A stretch of 64,000 nucleotides of DNA from Bdellovibrionales bacterium (GCA_020628165.1 JAHDFM010000005.1:91302-155301); one strand, 5' to 3'. Positions 9,132-19,368 are shown, counted from the stretch's first letter. Numbers and translations are program-made. The notes: generated from the sequence alone by a model not told the origin.

Positions 9132-9773
9132 ATGATTATGACCATAGATTATCAACAAATCATAGACATTTCACCTGTCGTTTCCGAGCGCATTGGCGTA
9201 TTTCCTGGAGATCAAAAGTACTCACGCAAAGTGGTGATGGACTGTGATAACGGCGATCACATCAGCCTTTCTAGCATTACAACCACAGTGCACTTAGGCG
9301 CTCATGCCGATGCTCCTAATCACTATAAAAAAAACAGCACAGGGGTTGAAAAGCAAGATTTAGGCTTTTACTTAGGAGAGGCACAAGTGATCGACACCCA
9401 TTCATGTAGCAGTGATTATATTGGTGTAGATGATCTAAAAACAAAAGAGATCACAGGCAAGCGAGTGTTGATAAAAACAAATAGTTTTCCTGATCCAGAC
9501 AATTGGAACTCTGATTTTAAAGGTCTAGCTCCAGAACTCATAGATTTTCTAGCACAACAAGGAGTCATCACTGTTGGGGTAGACACTCCTTCGTTGGATG
9601 TCGAAACTTCAAAAGAATTACCGTCTCACGCCATGGTGGCCAAACATGATATGGCTATTTTAGAGGGCTTAGTTTTAACTCATGTTGAAGAGGGGAGTTA
9701 CTTTTTGTCAGCCTTGCCTCTGAGTCTAGAAAACTGTGATGCTTCACCAGTAAGGGCGGTTTTGTTAAAATGA
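9132..9773 (+). CDS. kynB: Cyclase-family metal hydrolase, kynurenine formamidase-like
   Basis: 213 residues. The Mn/Zn-binding signature HLGAHADAPNHY (about residue 56-67) places it in the KynB/cyclase family (PF04199). The C-terminal GVDTPSLDVE and the SHAMVAKHDM segment, which supplies the other histidine, also match bacterial KynB. Those enzymes hydrolyse N-formylkynurenine, the product of tryptophan 2,3-dioxygenase, and a TDO gene lies 12 kb away. Start choice between 9132 and 9138 is open because no Shine-Dalgarno is seen. The stop overlaps the next gene by 4 bp. Another amidohydrolase role in the same family is possible. Confidence 0.8.
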   Translation: MIMTIDYQQIIDISPVVSERIGVFPGDQKYSRKVVMDCDNGDHISLSSITTTVHLGAHADAPNHYKKNSTGVEKQDLGFYLGEAQVIDTHSCSSDYIGVDDLKTKEITGKRVLIKTNSFPDPDNWNSDFKGLAPELIDFLAQQGVITVGVDTPSLDVETSKELPSHAMVAKHDMAILEGLVLTHVEEGSYFLSALPLSLENCDASPVRAVLLK

Positions 9774-10258
9774 TTAAATCGTTAATAATAATAGCTTCAG
9801 TTCTTGCCCTTTATTCAACTGTGATCAAAAATTATTTTTTCGAAAAAGAACAAGTGAGCGCAGAGCTCAACAAAGTGGCCAATGAAAACACCGACATCAT
9901 GGCCAAGTACAATCAAAACAATAAAGGTGATGAAGCAGGTGTGAATGACTTGTACCAATACCGCCAAGACATGCTCACCCAAGTGAATAAGGTGAATCAA
10001 TTGATCAAAGACGATGTCACCATGGAGTCTGTTAAAAAGATGATTACAGAAAATAAAGGCGTCCAAAGAATCAAAGATCAACTCAATATGGATCAAATGC
10101 AAGAGCTGCAAAAATTCGTAAAAAACTTTGGAGTCAAAAACATAAAATTTTTACAAGCCAACAAAATCCTGGGTGAAGAAGACACCAAGAAATTTGAAGT
10201 CACAGAGCCAATCTCTTTGGAAGAGTATAAAAAGAAATTTAACATCAAAGATCAGTGA
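9770..10258 (+). CDS. Membrane-anchored protein of unknown function
   Basis: 162 residues, translationally coupled to the cyclase gene (ATGA overlap). An N-terminal hydrophobic segment (residues 2-19, SLIIIASVLALYSTVI) acts as an anchor; the rest is highly charged and helical, with Lys, Glu, Asn and Gln rich stretches. I do not recognise the family. A decayed second copy of its last third is seen immediately downstream (10322-10478), with matching LQANKI / LKANKV and FEVTEPIS / FEVNESIS. Confidence 0.65.
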   Translation: MIKSLIIIASVLALYSTVIKNYFFEKEQVSAELNKVANENTDIMAKYNQNNKGDEAGVNDLYQYRQDMLTQVNKVNQLIKDDVTMESVKKMITENKGVQRIKDQLNMDQMQELQKFVKNFGVKNIKFLQANKILGEEDTKKFEVTEPISLEEYKKKFNIKDQ

Positions 10259-10321
10259 TTGTTTGTTTAGTGAAAATTGCTTATGTGCTATCTAATATAG
10301 GTGCCTGAATATAAAATATGA

Positions 10322-10478
10322 TTTTTAACTACCAAGCTAAATGAGTTTATCTAAAAACACATTGTTAATGCCATTCAAATTTTAAAAGCCAATAAAGTTT
10401 TAAATGCAGACCATAGTCATGTTTTTTGAAGTCAATGAGTCAATTTCACACGATGATTGCAAAAAAAATCATGAGTAA
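10322..10478 (+). pseudogene. Decayed copy of the 3' end of the preceding gene
   Basis: Read in frame from 10331, the translation (KLNEFI-stop-KHIVNAIQILKANKV) lines up without gaps with ELQKFVKNFGVKNIKFLQANKI of the preceding protein. After a one-base frameshift near 10424 it continues FEVNESISHDDCKKN against FEVTEPISLEEYKKK and stops at 10478. One internal stop and one frameshift make it non-functional. The remainder of the 470-bp gap (10259-10728) holds no other gene that I can see. Confidence 0.7.
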
Positions 10479-10728
10479 AGTGAAATAGTTGATAAAATTT
10501 ATATGTTTATGGTTGTGAAAATAAATTAACTGTAAATACAAAAACTTAGAATTCATCGATTGAAAAAATATTTTTTTCGATGGCAATCATTCGCCCAAAG
10601 TCCTGTCTTAAAAACAAAAAAACAGATCTCAATATGGCTCATAGCGAGCTTTAATGTTCATTTTATTTTTTAGAAAAACCGAATAATTCCAATAGAAACT
10701 ACATAACCAAGAGCATGCGGAGTTATTC

Positions 10729-13700
10729 ATGTCATTTTCATTCTTGCCCAGGTACCTAATCATATTTTCAATTATCAGTTCTATTTCATTTGTCATGTTT
10801 GGTTTTCAAAACTGTGGAAAATCGAGTTTTAAATTGAGAGATGGGATCACAGGCCTAAGCGGTTTGAATGCAGATGATGATGCTGATGGTTTAACTAACG
10901 GTGCGGAGCAAGCTGGGACAACAGACCCTAACAATCCTGATAGTGATAACGATGGCCTGCTTGATGGTGAAGAGGTGAACACTTACAACACAGACCCAAT
11001 GAATCCCGACAGTGATGCTGGTGGACTCAATGATGGAGATGAAGTGAACAACGGTTCAGATCCGAACAAAGGCAATGATGATGCGGTCACTAACCCACCT
11101 GCCGATCAAGACACAGACAAAGATGGACTAACAGATGTCTTTGAAACATCAACCTCCAACACAGACCCACTCAACCCAGACTCAGACAATGATGGTCTCA
11201 ATGATGGTGAAGAGGTTAACACTTACAAAACTAATCCGCTCAACCCAGACACCGATGGAGGCTCCGTCTTAGATGGGCAAGAAGTCACAAACGGAACTAA
11301 CCCTAAAGACAATCCGAGCGACGATGCGGGACTTGATTCTGACAATGACGGTTTGACCGATAATTATGAACAAACCGTTTCTAAAACAGACCCTCAAAAT
11401 CCAGACAGCGATGATGATGGCCTTCTTGATGGTGAAGAAGTCAGTGGTCCGAAAGGCAATGCACCTACAGATCCAAATAACAAAGACACTGATGACGACG
11501 GTTTAGATGATGGAAAAGAAGTGAACACTTATGGCTCTGACCCTAACAACAAAGACACCGATGGTGGCGGAGTTGAAGATGGGCCAGAAGTCTCTGCAGG
11601 CACAAGTCCTACTAACAAACAAGATGATAACGGTAGTCCCTTTGCTGATGATGACAACGATGGTTTAACAAACATTGTTGAAGAAAATTTAGGAACAGAC
11701 CCTCAAAACCCTGATACAGATGGTGATGGACTGCTTGATGGTCCTGAGGTCATTGCACATGCAACGGACCCTAAAAACCCAGACACTGATGGCGGTGGTG
11801 TTAATGACGGCGAAGAGGTGGACACAAATAAAACCAATCCAAATGATAAACAAGATGATTTGTCGGATCCAAATAAAGATTCTGACAAAGATGGTTTAAC
11901 TGATATTCTAGAAACCAACACTGGAACTGATCCCAACAATCCCGACAGTGATAATGATGGGCTTTCTGATGGTGCGGAAGTGCTCACGCACGGTACGAAC
12001 CCTTTAGATCCCGACACTGACAAAGGGGGAGTGAATGATGGTACTGAAGTGCAAAGAGGTTCTGATCCCAAAGCCGATCCAAGTGATGATAAAATAGATC
12101 CAAAAGGTGACGATGATAAAGATGGTTTAACTAATGAGGAAGAAATACAAGCTGGAACCAACCCTCATGATCCCGACACTGATGATGATGGCCTCAAAGA
12201 CGGTGCTGAGATTAAAACACACAAAACAGATCCTAATAATTCTGACACAGATGGTGGAGGTGTTAATGATGGTGTTGAAGTGGCTCGTGGCAGTGATCCA
12301 AATTCAAAACAAGATGACCTCATCCAATCTAGCAACTGCACGGTCAGTAAGGGGCTTGCAGTTTGGTCAGACCCAATCAATAGCAAACAAACAGCCAATT
12401 CAAACTACTTAGGGCCGTTGACGTCTTACAAAGGGGCTTTGAGTGGAGCTACCAACTATGCTTACAAAAGCGCCTCAGCACACCCAGTCGTCGGACCTCA
12501 GCCCGAAGAGGGAAAACTAAAAGTCTTTTTATACGAGGGCAAAGATGGATTGATGGCGAGCTTTTTTATAAACAAGGACAATGCGCCTAATTTATTTATG
12601 AGTTTAAGCATGAACGTCACAACCTATGGAAACACCAGTTCTGATAAGGTGATTTTGTCTGATGACAGAGGCGAAATGAAGTTAGTTTCATCAGCTGGCG
12701 GCGAAAACAAGTACTCTGTGAATATGAGACTCAACAAAAACTCAGATGGTGCTGTTTTTGGTCCCTTCAATTCTAAAAACTCAATGATTCACTTTGAAAT
12801 TTTGAGTTCTAAGAATTTAGGTGCCATTGAAGTGCACTCTTTAAATGGTCAAGTGTATAACATGCAAAACACACACTTTATGGTTGGTTACAGAGATTTT
12901 ATGACCTGTGCATGCTCTGGTGGCGATCAAAAAATAAATTTCACCAACCTTCCACAACCAGTGGGCACCGAGACTTCCGGTGAGATCACTTTTGAAACAA
13001 CGTTTAACAGTGATGCCCTAGCTACATGCACGATCAACGATGTGGCTGTACCGAACGGTTGTTTCAGTAAAACTCCTGTGAACTTTAATGAGTTCTTCAT
13101 TGGTGAACATGAGTTCAAAGTGGTTGTCGAAGACAATGAAGGTGCCAGTTGCGAAGCCAAATTCAAATGGGAGATCAAAGGAAGTGGCTGTGTTGATTGT
13201 GAAGTTCCAGTTACTAATGACTCAGACAATGATGGTTTGAGTGATGACGACGAGAAAAAATTAGGAACGGACCCTAGCAAAGCTGACACCGATGGTGATA
13301 GTCTTGCTGATGGTGCCGAAGTGAATAAATACAAATCTGACCCTCTGAAGAAAGACACCGACGGCGGTGGAGTTGAAGATGGAGCTGAGGTGCAAAGAGG
13401 TTCTGATCCTATCGATGCCGCTGATGATAAGGGAAATCTCAACAAAGATGATGACAACGATGGTTTAAGTAATGAAGTCGAAGCTCAACTGGGCACAGAT
13501 CTTAAAAACCCAGACACCGACGGTGATGGCTTAAAGGACGGTCCTGAAGTGAATTCTTTTAAAACTGATCCACTTAAAAAAGACACCGACGGTGGCGGAG
13601 CTGAAGACGGCATGGAAGTGTCAATGGGTGGAGATCCATTAAACTCTGATGACGATGACCTTTTAAATCGAGATCCAGCAGCACTTATTGACACAGATAA

Positions 13701-16700
13701 TGATGGCTTGCTTGATTCTGTTGAAAAAACATTAGGCACAGATCCCAATAACCCAGACAGCGATGGTGACAGTTTGATTGATGGAGCTGAAGTGAATGAT
13801 TACAAGTCAAACCCGCTCGATAAAGACACGGATAAAGGGGGCGTTGAAGACGGTGTTGAAGTGCAAAATGGCACAGACCCAACAAAGTCAACAGACGATA
13901 GCGAAGACGTTCGCGATGATGACGGAGATGGTTTAACAAACACCGAAGAAGCTCGCCTTAAAACAGATCCTAATAACCCAGACACCGATGGTGATGGTCT
14001 TAGGGATGGTTTTGAAGTGAATAAATTTAAAACGGACCCAACTAAAAAAGACACCGATGGTGGCGGCATGAACGATGGTGATGAAGTTAACTCAGGTTTT
14101 GATCCATTAGATGCTAAAGATGATAATTACACTCCACCGATTGCTCTACTTGATGTTGACGGTGACGGGCTCTTAGATTCTGAAGAATTAAAATTGGGCA
14201 CAGACCCACTGAACCCTGATAGCGATGATGATGGATTGAACGATGGATCCGAAGTGAAAGTGCATAAAACCAATCCTAAAGATCCTGATTCAGATAATGA
14301 TGGTTTAACAGATGGTAAAGAGGTGACGTTGCATAAAACAAACCCTCTCGATATGGACACCGACGGTGACGCTCTTAAAGATGGTGAAGAGGTGACTCAA
14401 CATAAAACCGACCCTCAAAATGTCGATACGGATGGCGATGGTTTGAAAGATGGTGGTGAAGTGATCACTTACAAAACCAATCCTCTCAAAAAAGACACCG
14501 ATGATGACAGTCTTAACGATGGTGATGAGGTGAAATCTCATAAAACAGATCCTTCTAAAAAAGACACCGATGGCGACACCTTAATGGATGGAATAGAAGT
14601 CAATAAAACGCAAACAGATCCAACAAAGCAAGATACCGATGCTGATGGTCTGACCGATGGGGATGAGGTGAAAAAAATCAAAACAAACCCAATCTTACCA
14701 GACAGTGATGAGGACAGCTTGATTGATGGAGAGGAAGTTAAAAAATATAAAACCGATCCGATCAAAAAAGACAGTGACGGTGACAGTTTGTCTGATGGGG
14801 AAGAGGTTCTTAGTCACAAGACAAGTCCAACCTCTAAAGACAGTGATGGTGACGGTTTAGATGATAGCTCAGAGCTTTCTAAATATAAAACAAACCCTAA
14901 TGTTAAAGACACTGATGGCGATGGCTTGAATGACGGTAATGAAGTGAAAACGTATAAAACTGATCCAACAGAAAAAGATACGGACAAAGATAAACTCTCT
15001 GATAGCGATGAAGTGTTAAAGCATAAAACCAACCCGCTTAAAACGGATTCAGATGGCGATACTTTAAGTGATGGAGCCGAGGTTTTAACTCATAAAACAA
15101 ACCCTTTGAGTAAAGATACGGATAAGGGCGGTGTTAATGATGACATTGAGGTTAAAAAAGGGACCAACCCGGTCAATGATCCACAAGATGATCGTAAAAT
15201 TTTAGGCATTGTGGATGGGCAGTGGACACCTTGGACCGAATGGAAAAAAACAGGTGCATGTATAAAGGGATCACAAAAACTCATCAGGTCTCGTTCATGT
15301 GCTAATCCAGCTCCTGCAAAAGGCGGTAAAAAGTGCATCGATAAAAATGGTAAAGAAAGTTTACAGGAGCAAGAAGTTAAAAATGAAACTTGCGTGCCTG
15401 AGCCTGGTCAATGGGGCCCATGGGCTGCATGGGAAGTGGTGAGTGAATGTGTTGACTCAAAACACAAGTTAAAAACCTACAGAACTTGTTCACCTCATCC
15501 GGTATCTCTCCAGCAATGTTTGAAAGAGGACGGCACTTTTGGTCTCAAAGATGAAAAAACAACTTATAGAAAATGCACACCACCACCTGTTGATGGTGGG
15601 TGGTCACCTTGGGAGAAATGGCAAGCACTTGGTGTTTGTGATATCAATACCATGAAGCAAAAGTATATTTCCGTTCGTAGGTGTACGAACCCTGCGCCAT
15701 TGCATGGTGGTGAAAAGTGTAAAACTTTAAAAGGGTCACGCGCTGATACAGAGGATCGTTCTGAACTGAGATCATGCAAACCAGATCCCATCAATGGGGC
15801 TTGGGGGCTTTGGTCGAAGTGGAAAAACGTCAGTGAATGTGATGTGAAAACTTTTAAACAAAAGTTTCAACGAACACGATTGTGTGATTCACCTTCTGCT
15901 CAATTTGGTGGAAAGTTATGCTCAACTTCAAAAGGTCAAATAGCTAAAGTTGAAACGGCAACGGTGTTTAAATCTTGTCGTCCAGACTCGATTGATGGAG
16001 GGTGGGGCCCATGGTCAAAGTGGGTTGATGCTGGTGATTGCAACTATAAAACTTTAAAAAAGCGACAAGTAAAAACAAGAAAGTGTGACAGCCCAAGACC
16101 GCAATTCAGTGGTAAGATTTGCACAAAGACCGACGAGTCGATTGGAATGATTGAAGAGATCACACGTTCTATAGCTTGTAAACCACCTGCGATAGATGGA
16201 GGTTGGTCTGCTTGGAGTGCTTGGAAAGAAAAAACAAAGTGTGATCCGAAAACAAGAAAGCAGGAATTCACTCGAACTCGAAATTGCAATCAACCAAAGC
16301 CAATGTATGGTGGAAAAAAGTGTCGCGATAAGAAAAATGCGGTTTCATCGGCAGAGACAGAAACAGTGAAGAGATCGTGTCAGCCAGCACCTATTGATGG
16401 TGGTTGGGGCGCATGGGGCTCGTGGAAAGCTCTCGATAAGTGTTCTAATGAAGGTAAAATTAGGTACATTCGTTACAGAACATGTAATAAGCCATTGAAG
16501 CAGTTTGGTGGCAAAGAGTGTCCTAACCCTGTTCGATTGTTAAAAGGAAAAACACCAGCAATGGACTCTCAGATCACAACAAAATCTTGCACACCGCCAG
16601 TTGGTGTGTGGAGTGGTTGGAGTGCTAAAGAAAAAGCAGGGGTTTGTAAAAACGGAGTTCAAAAATACAAACAAGTGCGAACCTGCCGTGGTCCAGGCAT

Positions 16701-17943
16701 TTGTAAAAATAAAAAAGGGGAGTCTGCAACCACAGAAGTTATGTATTCAGAAGTGTCCTGTGCCGGTACTTGGGGGGCATGGAGTTCAACAAAAGTGGGA
16801 GCCTGCGCCAATGGCAAAGCAAGACATTCTAAATGGAGAATCTGTCAGCCTAGTGGAAAACTATGTAAACATAGCAAAACTGGCAAATGGGTGAACAAAG
16901 AAGACAGTCAGATTGATAAACCTTGCACAGTGGCTGCCGTCTGTACTGTTGACAAGAGCATTGGAACAGCTTTGCCTCCTGCGAATGTGGTGCAAACGCA
17001 TTTCAAAAAACTCTCAGGTGGATACTTTCATAAAATGTACCTACCTCAGTCGGGAACTCAAATGACAACATCAGCTTACTCTCAGTGGAAGCAATTTATC
17101 CAATTCGAAAAATGTGTCAAAGGGGGCAAAGTTGAATGGAAGGTGAAAGATTACACCTCACCAGTTAGAAAAGGGGAAGTGTATGGAGCCCATGGGTTCA
17201 CAGGAAAGAACTCTTACACCATTCCTTGTTTGATGGATAAAAATGGCCGTTGTATTAAAAAATGGTTAGATGGTAAAAATCATGGTTACAGTTCTTGTAT
17301 GTACCGGGTTCATAATGGCGGTGGCAGGCCTGCCACTGCTGGAGAGAAAGTTGTCAATGGACGTAGGTTAAGCTTCTGTGACCTAACAGGTGATGTCGAA
17401 CCACCTCCCACTTCACAAAATTGCCAGCCAAAAATTCACAGTAGTAGTGGCAGCACTCTATCTATAGAGGCCGAGTGTTTCTCTAAAAACACAGGCCGTC
17501 GTGGGCAAAATTGGAGAATAGTGAGTAAAGGTGGAGCCAGTAACAATAAAGTGATGGAAGTTCCTAACGCCAATCAACACAGGTCGAACAAGAGCAACTC
17601 ACCACAGCTGGATTACAAAATAAAGTTCAGTTCGGCGGGTTGGTACACGGTTTGGGTGAGAGGGTACGCGCAAGTCATAGGTCCAAACTCTTACCACAGT
17701 GATAGTTTACATGTTGGGATCAATGGTAATTTGTCATCTGGCCTTGCAGTTTCTGGATTTAGTGGCAATAGATATATGTGGTCTAATCAGAGAATGAACA
17801 CTCGCACTCGAGCAAGAATTTATGTGCCGTCAAAAGGGACGCACACGATCAGTGTCTGGATGCGTGAAGATGGTATGATGATTGATAAACTTTTGTTTAC
17901 AAAAGACAGTAAGTACACACCGTCGGGGTATGGGCCAAGATAG
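10729..17943 (+). CDS. Giant surface protein with TSP3-like, TSP1-like and carbohydrate-binding-like domains
   Basis: 2404 residues. The signal segment ends in GFQNC (Cys29), an atypical lipobox. Residues about 48-530 and 830-1487 are Asp-rich Ca-binding repeats of the thrombospondin type 3 kind (DxDxDGLxDGxEV), the second block ending in a long run with a 23-residue (69-bp) period. Between them, 534-820 is a separate beta-rich domain with Cys residues. Residues 1494-2067 contain nine thrombospondin type 1-like modules (WxxWxxW, then spaced Cys and RxRxC). A further domain follows, then a C-terminal module (2231-2404) with IEAECF, WYTVWVRGYA and MIDKLLF, like CBM/GH115-C-type carbohydrate-binding folds. 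No catalytic motif is seen; an adhesin or stalk role is inferred. The ATG follows GGAG. Confidence 0.85.
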   Translation: MSFSFLPRYLIIFSIISSISFVMFGFQNCGKSSFKLRDGITGLSGLNADDDADGLTNGAEQAGTTDPNNPDSDNDGLLDGEEVNTYNTDPMNPDSDAGGLNDGDEVNNGSDPNKGNDDAVTNPPADQDTDKDGLTDVFETSTSNTDPLNPDSDNDGLNDGEEVNTYKTNPLNPDTDGGSVLDGQEVTNGTNPKDNPSDDAGLDSDNDGLTDNYEQTVSKTDPQNPDSDDDGLLDGEEVSGPKGNAPTDPNNKDTDDDGLDDGKEVNTYGSDPNNKDTDGGGVEDGPEVSAGTSPTNKQDDNGSPFADDDNDGLTNIVEENLGTDPQNPDTDGDGLLDGPEVIAHATDPKNPDTDGGGVNDGEEVDTNKTNPNDKQDDLSDPNKDSDKDGLTDILETNTGTDPNNPDSDNDGLSDGAEVLTHGTNPLDPDTDKGGVNDGTEVQRGSDPKADPSDDKIDPKGDDDKDGLTNEEEIQAGTNPHDPDTDDDGLKDGAEIKTHKTDPNNSDTDGGGVNDGVEVARGSDPNSKQDDLIQSSNCTVSKGLAVWSDPINSKQTANSNYLGPLTSYKGALSGATNYAYKSASAHPVVGPQPEEGKLKVFLYEGKDGLMASFFINKDNAPNLFMSLSMNVTTYGNTSSDKVILSDDRGEMKLVSSAGGENKYSVNMRLNKNSDGAVFGPFNSKNSMIHFEILSSKNLGAIEVHSLNGQVYNMQNTHFMVGYRDFMTCACSGGDQKINFTNLPQPVGTETSGEITFETTFNSDALATCTINDVAVPNGCFSKTPVNFNEFFIGEHEFKVVVEDNEGASCEAKFKWEIKGSGCVDCEVPVTNDSDNDGLSDDDEKKLGTDPSKADTDGDSLADGAEVNKYKSDPLKKDTDGGGVEDGAEVQRGSDPIDAADDKGNLNKDDDNDGLSNEVEAQLGTDLKNPDTDGDGLKDGPEVNSFKTDPLKKDTDGGGAEDGMEVSMGGDPLNSDDDDLLNRDPAALIDTDNDGLLDSVEKTLGTDPNNPDSDGDSLIDGAEVNDYKSNPLDKDTDKGGVEDGVEVQNGTDPTKSTDDSEDVRDDDGDGLTNTEEARLKTDPNNPDTDGDGLRDGFEVNKFKTDPTKKDTDGGGMNDGDEVNSGFDPLDAKDDNYTPPIALLDVDGDGLLDSEELKLGTDPLNPDSDDDGLNDGSEVKVHKTNPKDPDSDNDGLTDGKEVTLHKTNPLDMDTDGDALKDGEEVTQHKTDPQNVDTDGDGLKDGGEVITYKTNPLKKDTDDDSLNDGDEVKSHKTDPSKKDTDGDTLMDGIEVNKTQTDPTKQDTDADGLTDGDEVKKIKTNPILPDSDEDSLIDGEEVKKYKTDPIKKDSDGDSLSDGEEVLSHKTSPTSKDSDGDGLDDSSELSKYKTNPNVKDTDGDGLNDGNEVKTYKTDPTEKDTDKDKLSDSDEVLKHKTNPLKTDSDGDTLSDGAEVLTHKTNPLSKDTDKGGVNDDIEVKKGTNPVNDPQDDRKILGIVDGQWTPWTEWKKTGACIKGSQKLIRSRSCANPAPAKGGKKCIDKNGKESLQEQEVKNETCVPEPGQWGPWAAWEVVSECVDSKHKLKTYRTCSPHPVSLQQCLKEDGTFGLKDEKTTYRKCTPPPVDGGWSPWEKWQALGVCDINTMKQKYISVRRCTNPAPLHGGEKCKTLKGSRADTEDRSELRSCKPDPINGAWGLWSKWKNVSECDVKTFKQKFQRTRLCDSPSAQFGGKLCSTSKGQIAKVETATVFKSCRPDSIDGGWGPWSKWVDAGDCNYKTLKKRQVKTRKCDSPRPQFSGKICTKTDESIGMIEEITRSIACKPPAIDGGWSAWSAWKEKTKCDPKTRKQEFTRTRNCNQPKPMYGGKKCRDKKNAVSSAETETVKRSCQPAPIDGGWGAWGSWKALDKCSNEGKIRYIRYRTCNKPLKQFGGKECPNPVRLLKGKTPAMDSQITTKSCTPPVGVWSGWSAKEKAGVCKNGVQKYKQVRTCRGPGICKNKKGESATTEVMYSEVSCAGTWGAWSSTKVGACANGKARHSKWRICQPSGKLCKHSKTGKWVNKEDSQIDKPCTVAAVCTVDKSIGTALPPANVVQTHFKKLSGGYFHKMYLPQSGTQMTTSAYSQWKQFIQFEKCVKGGKVEWKVKDYTSPVRKGEVYGAHGFTGKNSYTIPCLMDKNGRCIKKWLDGKNHGYSSCMYRVHNGGGRPATAGEKVVNGRRLSFCDLTGDVEPPPTSQNCQPKIHSSSGSTLSIEAECFSKNTGRRGQNWRIVSKGGASNNKVMEVPNANQHRSNKSNSPQLDYKIKFSSAGWYTVWVRGYAQVIGPNSYHSDSLHVGINGNLSSGLAVSGFSGNRYMWSNQRMNTRTRARIYVPSKGTHTISVWMREDGMMIDKLLFTKDSKYTPSGYGPR

Positions 17944-17970
17944 ACGTAGACCATTAAAGTGAAACTAACC

Positions 17971-18000
17971 GAGTCTTCGCTTTTAAGAGTGAAGACTTAT
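17971..18000. terminator. Hairpin between convergent genes
   Basis: AGTCTTCGC (17972-17980) pairs with GTGAAGACT (17989-17997), followed by TTATT. It is placed between the giant surface-protein gene and the convergent LysR gene. The T run is weak, so terminator strength is uncertain. Confidence 0.5.
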
Positions 18001-18017
18001 TAGGTGATGACAGCTCT

Positions 18018-18941
18018 TTAATTTTTATGGGAGCGTTTTATAAGCTCAGATTTGTCCCAATACAGAGTCTTAGAGAAGTATTGGGTGAGATAATCAATGA
18101 ACACTCTTACTTTAGGGGCCAATAATCGAGAGCTGGGGTAAACAGCCCAAAGTGCCGCATTCGATTCGAGTTTGGTATTTTTCAAGACTTGCACTAACTC
18201 GCCTGTGTTAAGTTGTTTATAAGAACACCAAGTTGCAGTTAAAGTGATGCCAAGTCCTTGAACTGCAGCATCTCTTGCTGCTTCGCCGTTATCAGTAAGG
18301 AATTTATTGTTAGTTTTAATTGTTTTATATCCAGTCGATGTTTTAAAGCGCCATGACTCTAGGCCCATCAAATTGACACATTTGTGCTGATTTAAGTCTT
18401 CAATTTTTTTTGGTGTTCCATTTTTTGCAAGGTACTTCGGTGAAGCACAAAGGATACGATGATCTGAAGCAATTTTTTTTGCAATCATTGATGAATCGTT
18501 CATCACTGCATTTCGAATGGCAACATCAAAACCGCCTTCTACCAAATCAACAATAGTGTCACTCAGGTGCATCTCTACAATCAAATCGGGGTACGTACTT
18601 AAAAAGTAATCTAAAGCTGGAACTAAATGCAGTCGACCAAAAGAGGCAGGCGCTGTGATTCTGAGTTTGCCTTTTGGTGATATATTTCCAATGCCGATGG
18701 ATGCTTTTGCGCTATCAAAGCTTTCGAGAATTTCTATGGCATGAGGTAAAAATATTTCTCCTTCTTCAGTTAAAGACACCTTCCTCGTTGTTCTGTGGAT
18801 GAGCCGAGCTCCAATATTGCTTTCAAGTTTATTAATGTGTGCACTTGAAACTGCCTGTGAGAGGCCAGACTCTTTTCCAGCTTGGCTAATGTTGCCGAGA
18901 GTTGCAACTCTTGTAAATAGTCTTAAATGATCAATATTCAT
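18018..18941 (-). CDS. LysR-family transcriptional regulator
   Basis: 307 residues. The N-terminal winged helix-turn-helix is typical (MNIDHLRLFTRVATLGNISQ, then SGLSQAVSSAHINKLESNIGARLIHRTTRKVSLTEEG). The effector domain starts near residue 90 with GKLRITAPASFGR, as in the CrgA/AaeR-like subgroup. LysR regulators usually control the divergent neighbour, which here is only a 74-codon remnant of a quinone oxidoreductase, so the natural target at this site is lost. Confidence 0.93.
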   Translation of the reverse strand: MNIDHLRLFTRVATLGNISQAGKESGLSQAVSSAHINKLESNIGARLIHRTTRKVSLTEEGEIFLPHAIEILESFDSAKASIGIGNISPKGKLRITAPASFGRLHLVPALDYFLSTYPDLIVEMHLSDTIVDLVEGGFDVAIRNAVMNDSSMIAKKIASDHRILCASPKYLAKNGTPKKIEDLNQHKCVNLMGLESWRFKTSTGYKTIKTNNKFLTDNGEAARDAAVQGLGITLTATWCSYKQLNTGELVQVLKNTKLESNAALWAVYPSSRLLAPKVRVFIDYLTQYFSKTLYWDKSELIKRSHKN

Positions 18942-19058
18942 GCATTAATAACCTTTATTATATAGAAAAACTAAAAACTAATTTTATTATTTAGTATATT
19001 ATCAATTTAAATAAAACAATTTAAGCTAACAGTGAATTAGTTTTCAACGGAGGTTTAA

Positions 19059-19283
19059 ATGAAAGCAATGGTCATTAATAAGTTTGGCGGTATAGATGTT
19101 TTTGAAATGTCTGAAGTTACTAAACCAAACGTTAGCAGCGGACAGGTTCTAGTAAAAATCAAAGCAACGAGTGTCAACACTGTGGATACAATGATCCGAC
19201 AGATGGGTAAAGACCTTGCCTTGTCGCCGGAACCTCCAGCCATTTTAGGTATGGACTTTGCCGGAGTGATGTTTAATAACTAG
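19059..19283 (+). pseudogene. Truncated zinc-type alcohol dehydrogenase / quinone oxidoreductase
   Basis: 74 codons matching only the N-terminal GroES-like fold of NADPH:quinone reductases: MKAMVINKFGG, SGQVLVKIKATSVNTVDTMI and PAILGMDFAGV. Full members have about 320 residues. The frame ends right after the GMDFAG motif, and the following 90 bp contain no trace of the rest. It keeps a good GGAGG ribosome binding site and lies divergent to a LysR gene, a common pairing. Most likely a deletion remnant. Confidence 0.8.
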
Positions 19284-19368
19284 TTTGTTATTAAATTAGA
19301 ATTTTATAATTTTTTCTCTAAAAATTTAGAACCTGAAATTGAATTTGGTATTTCTTGAATTTAAATAA

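Noticed and set aside
11703..15338. A series of long Ser/Pro-rich minus-strand open frames inside the giant gene
   Set aside because: They mirror the Asp-rich repeat codons of the plus strand, have no starts with ribosome binding sites, and repeat the same phrase; they are shadows.
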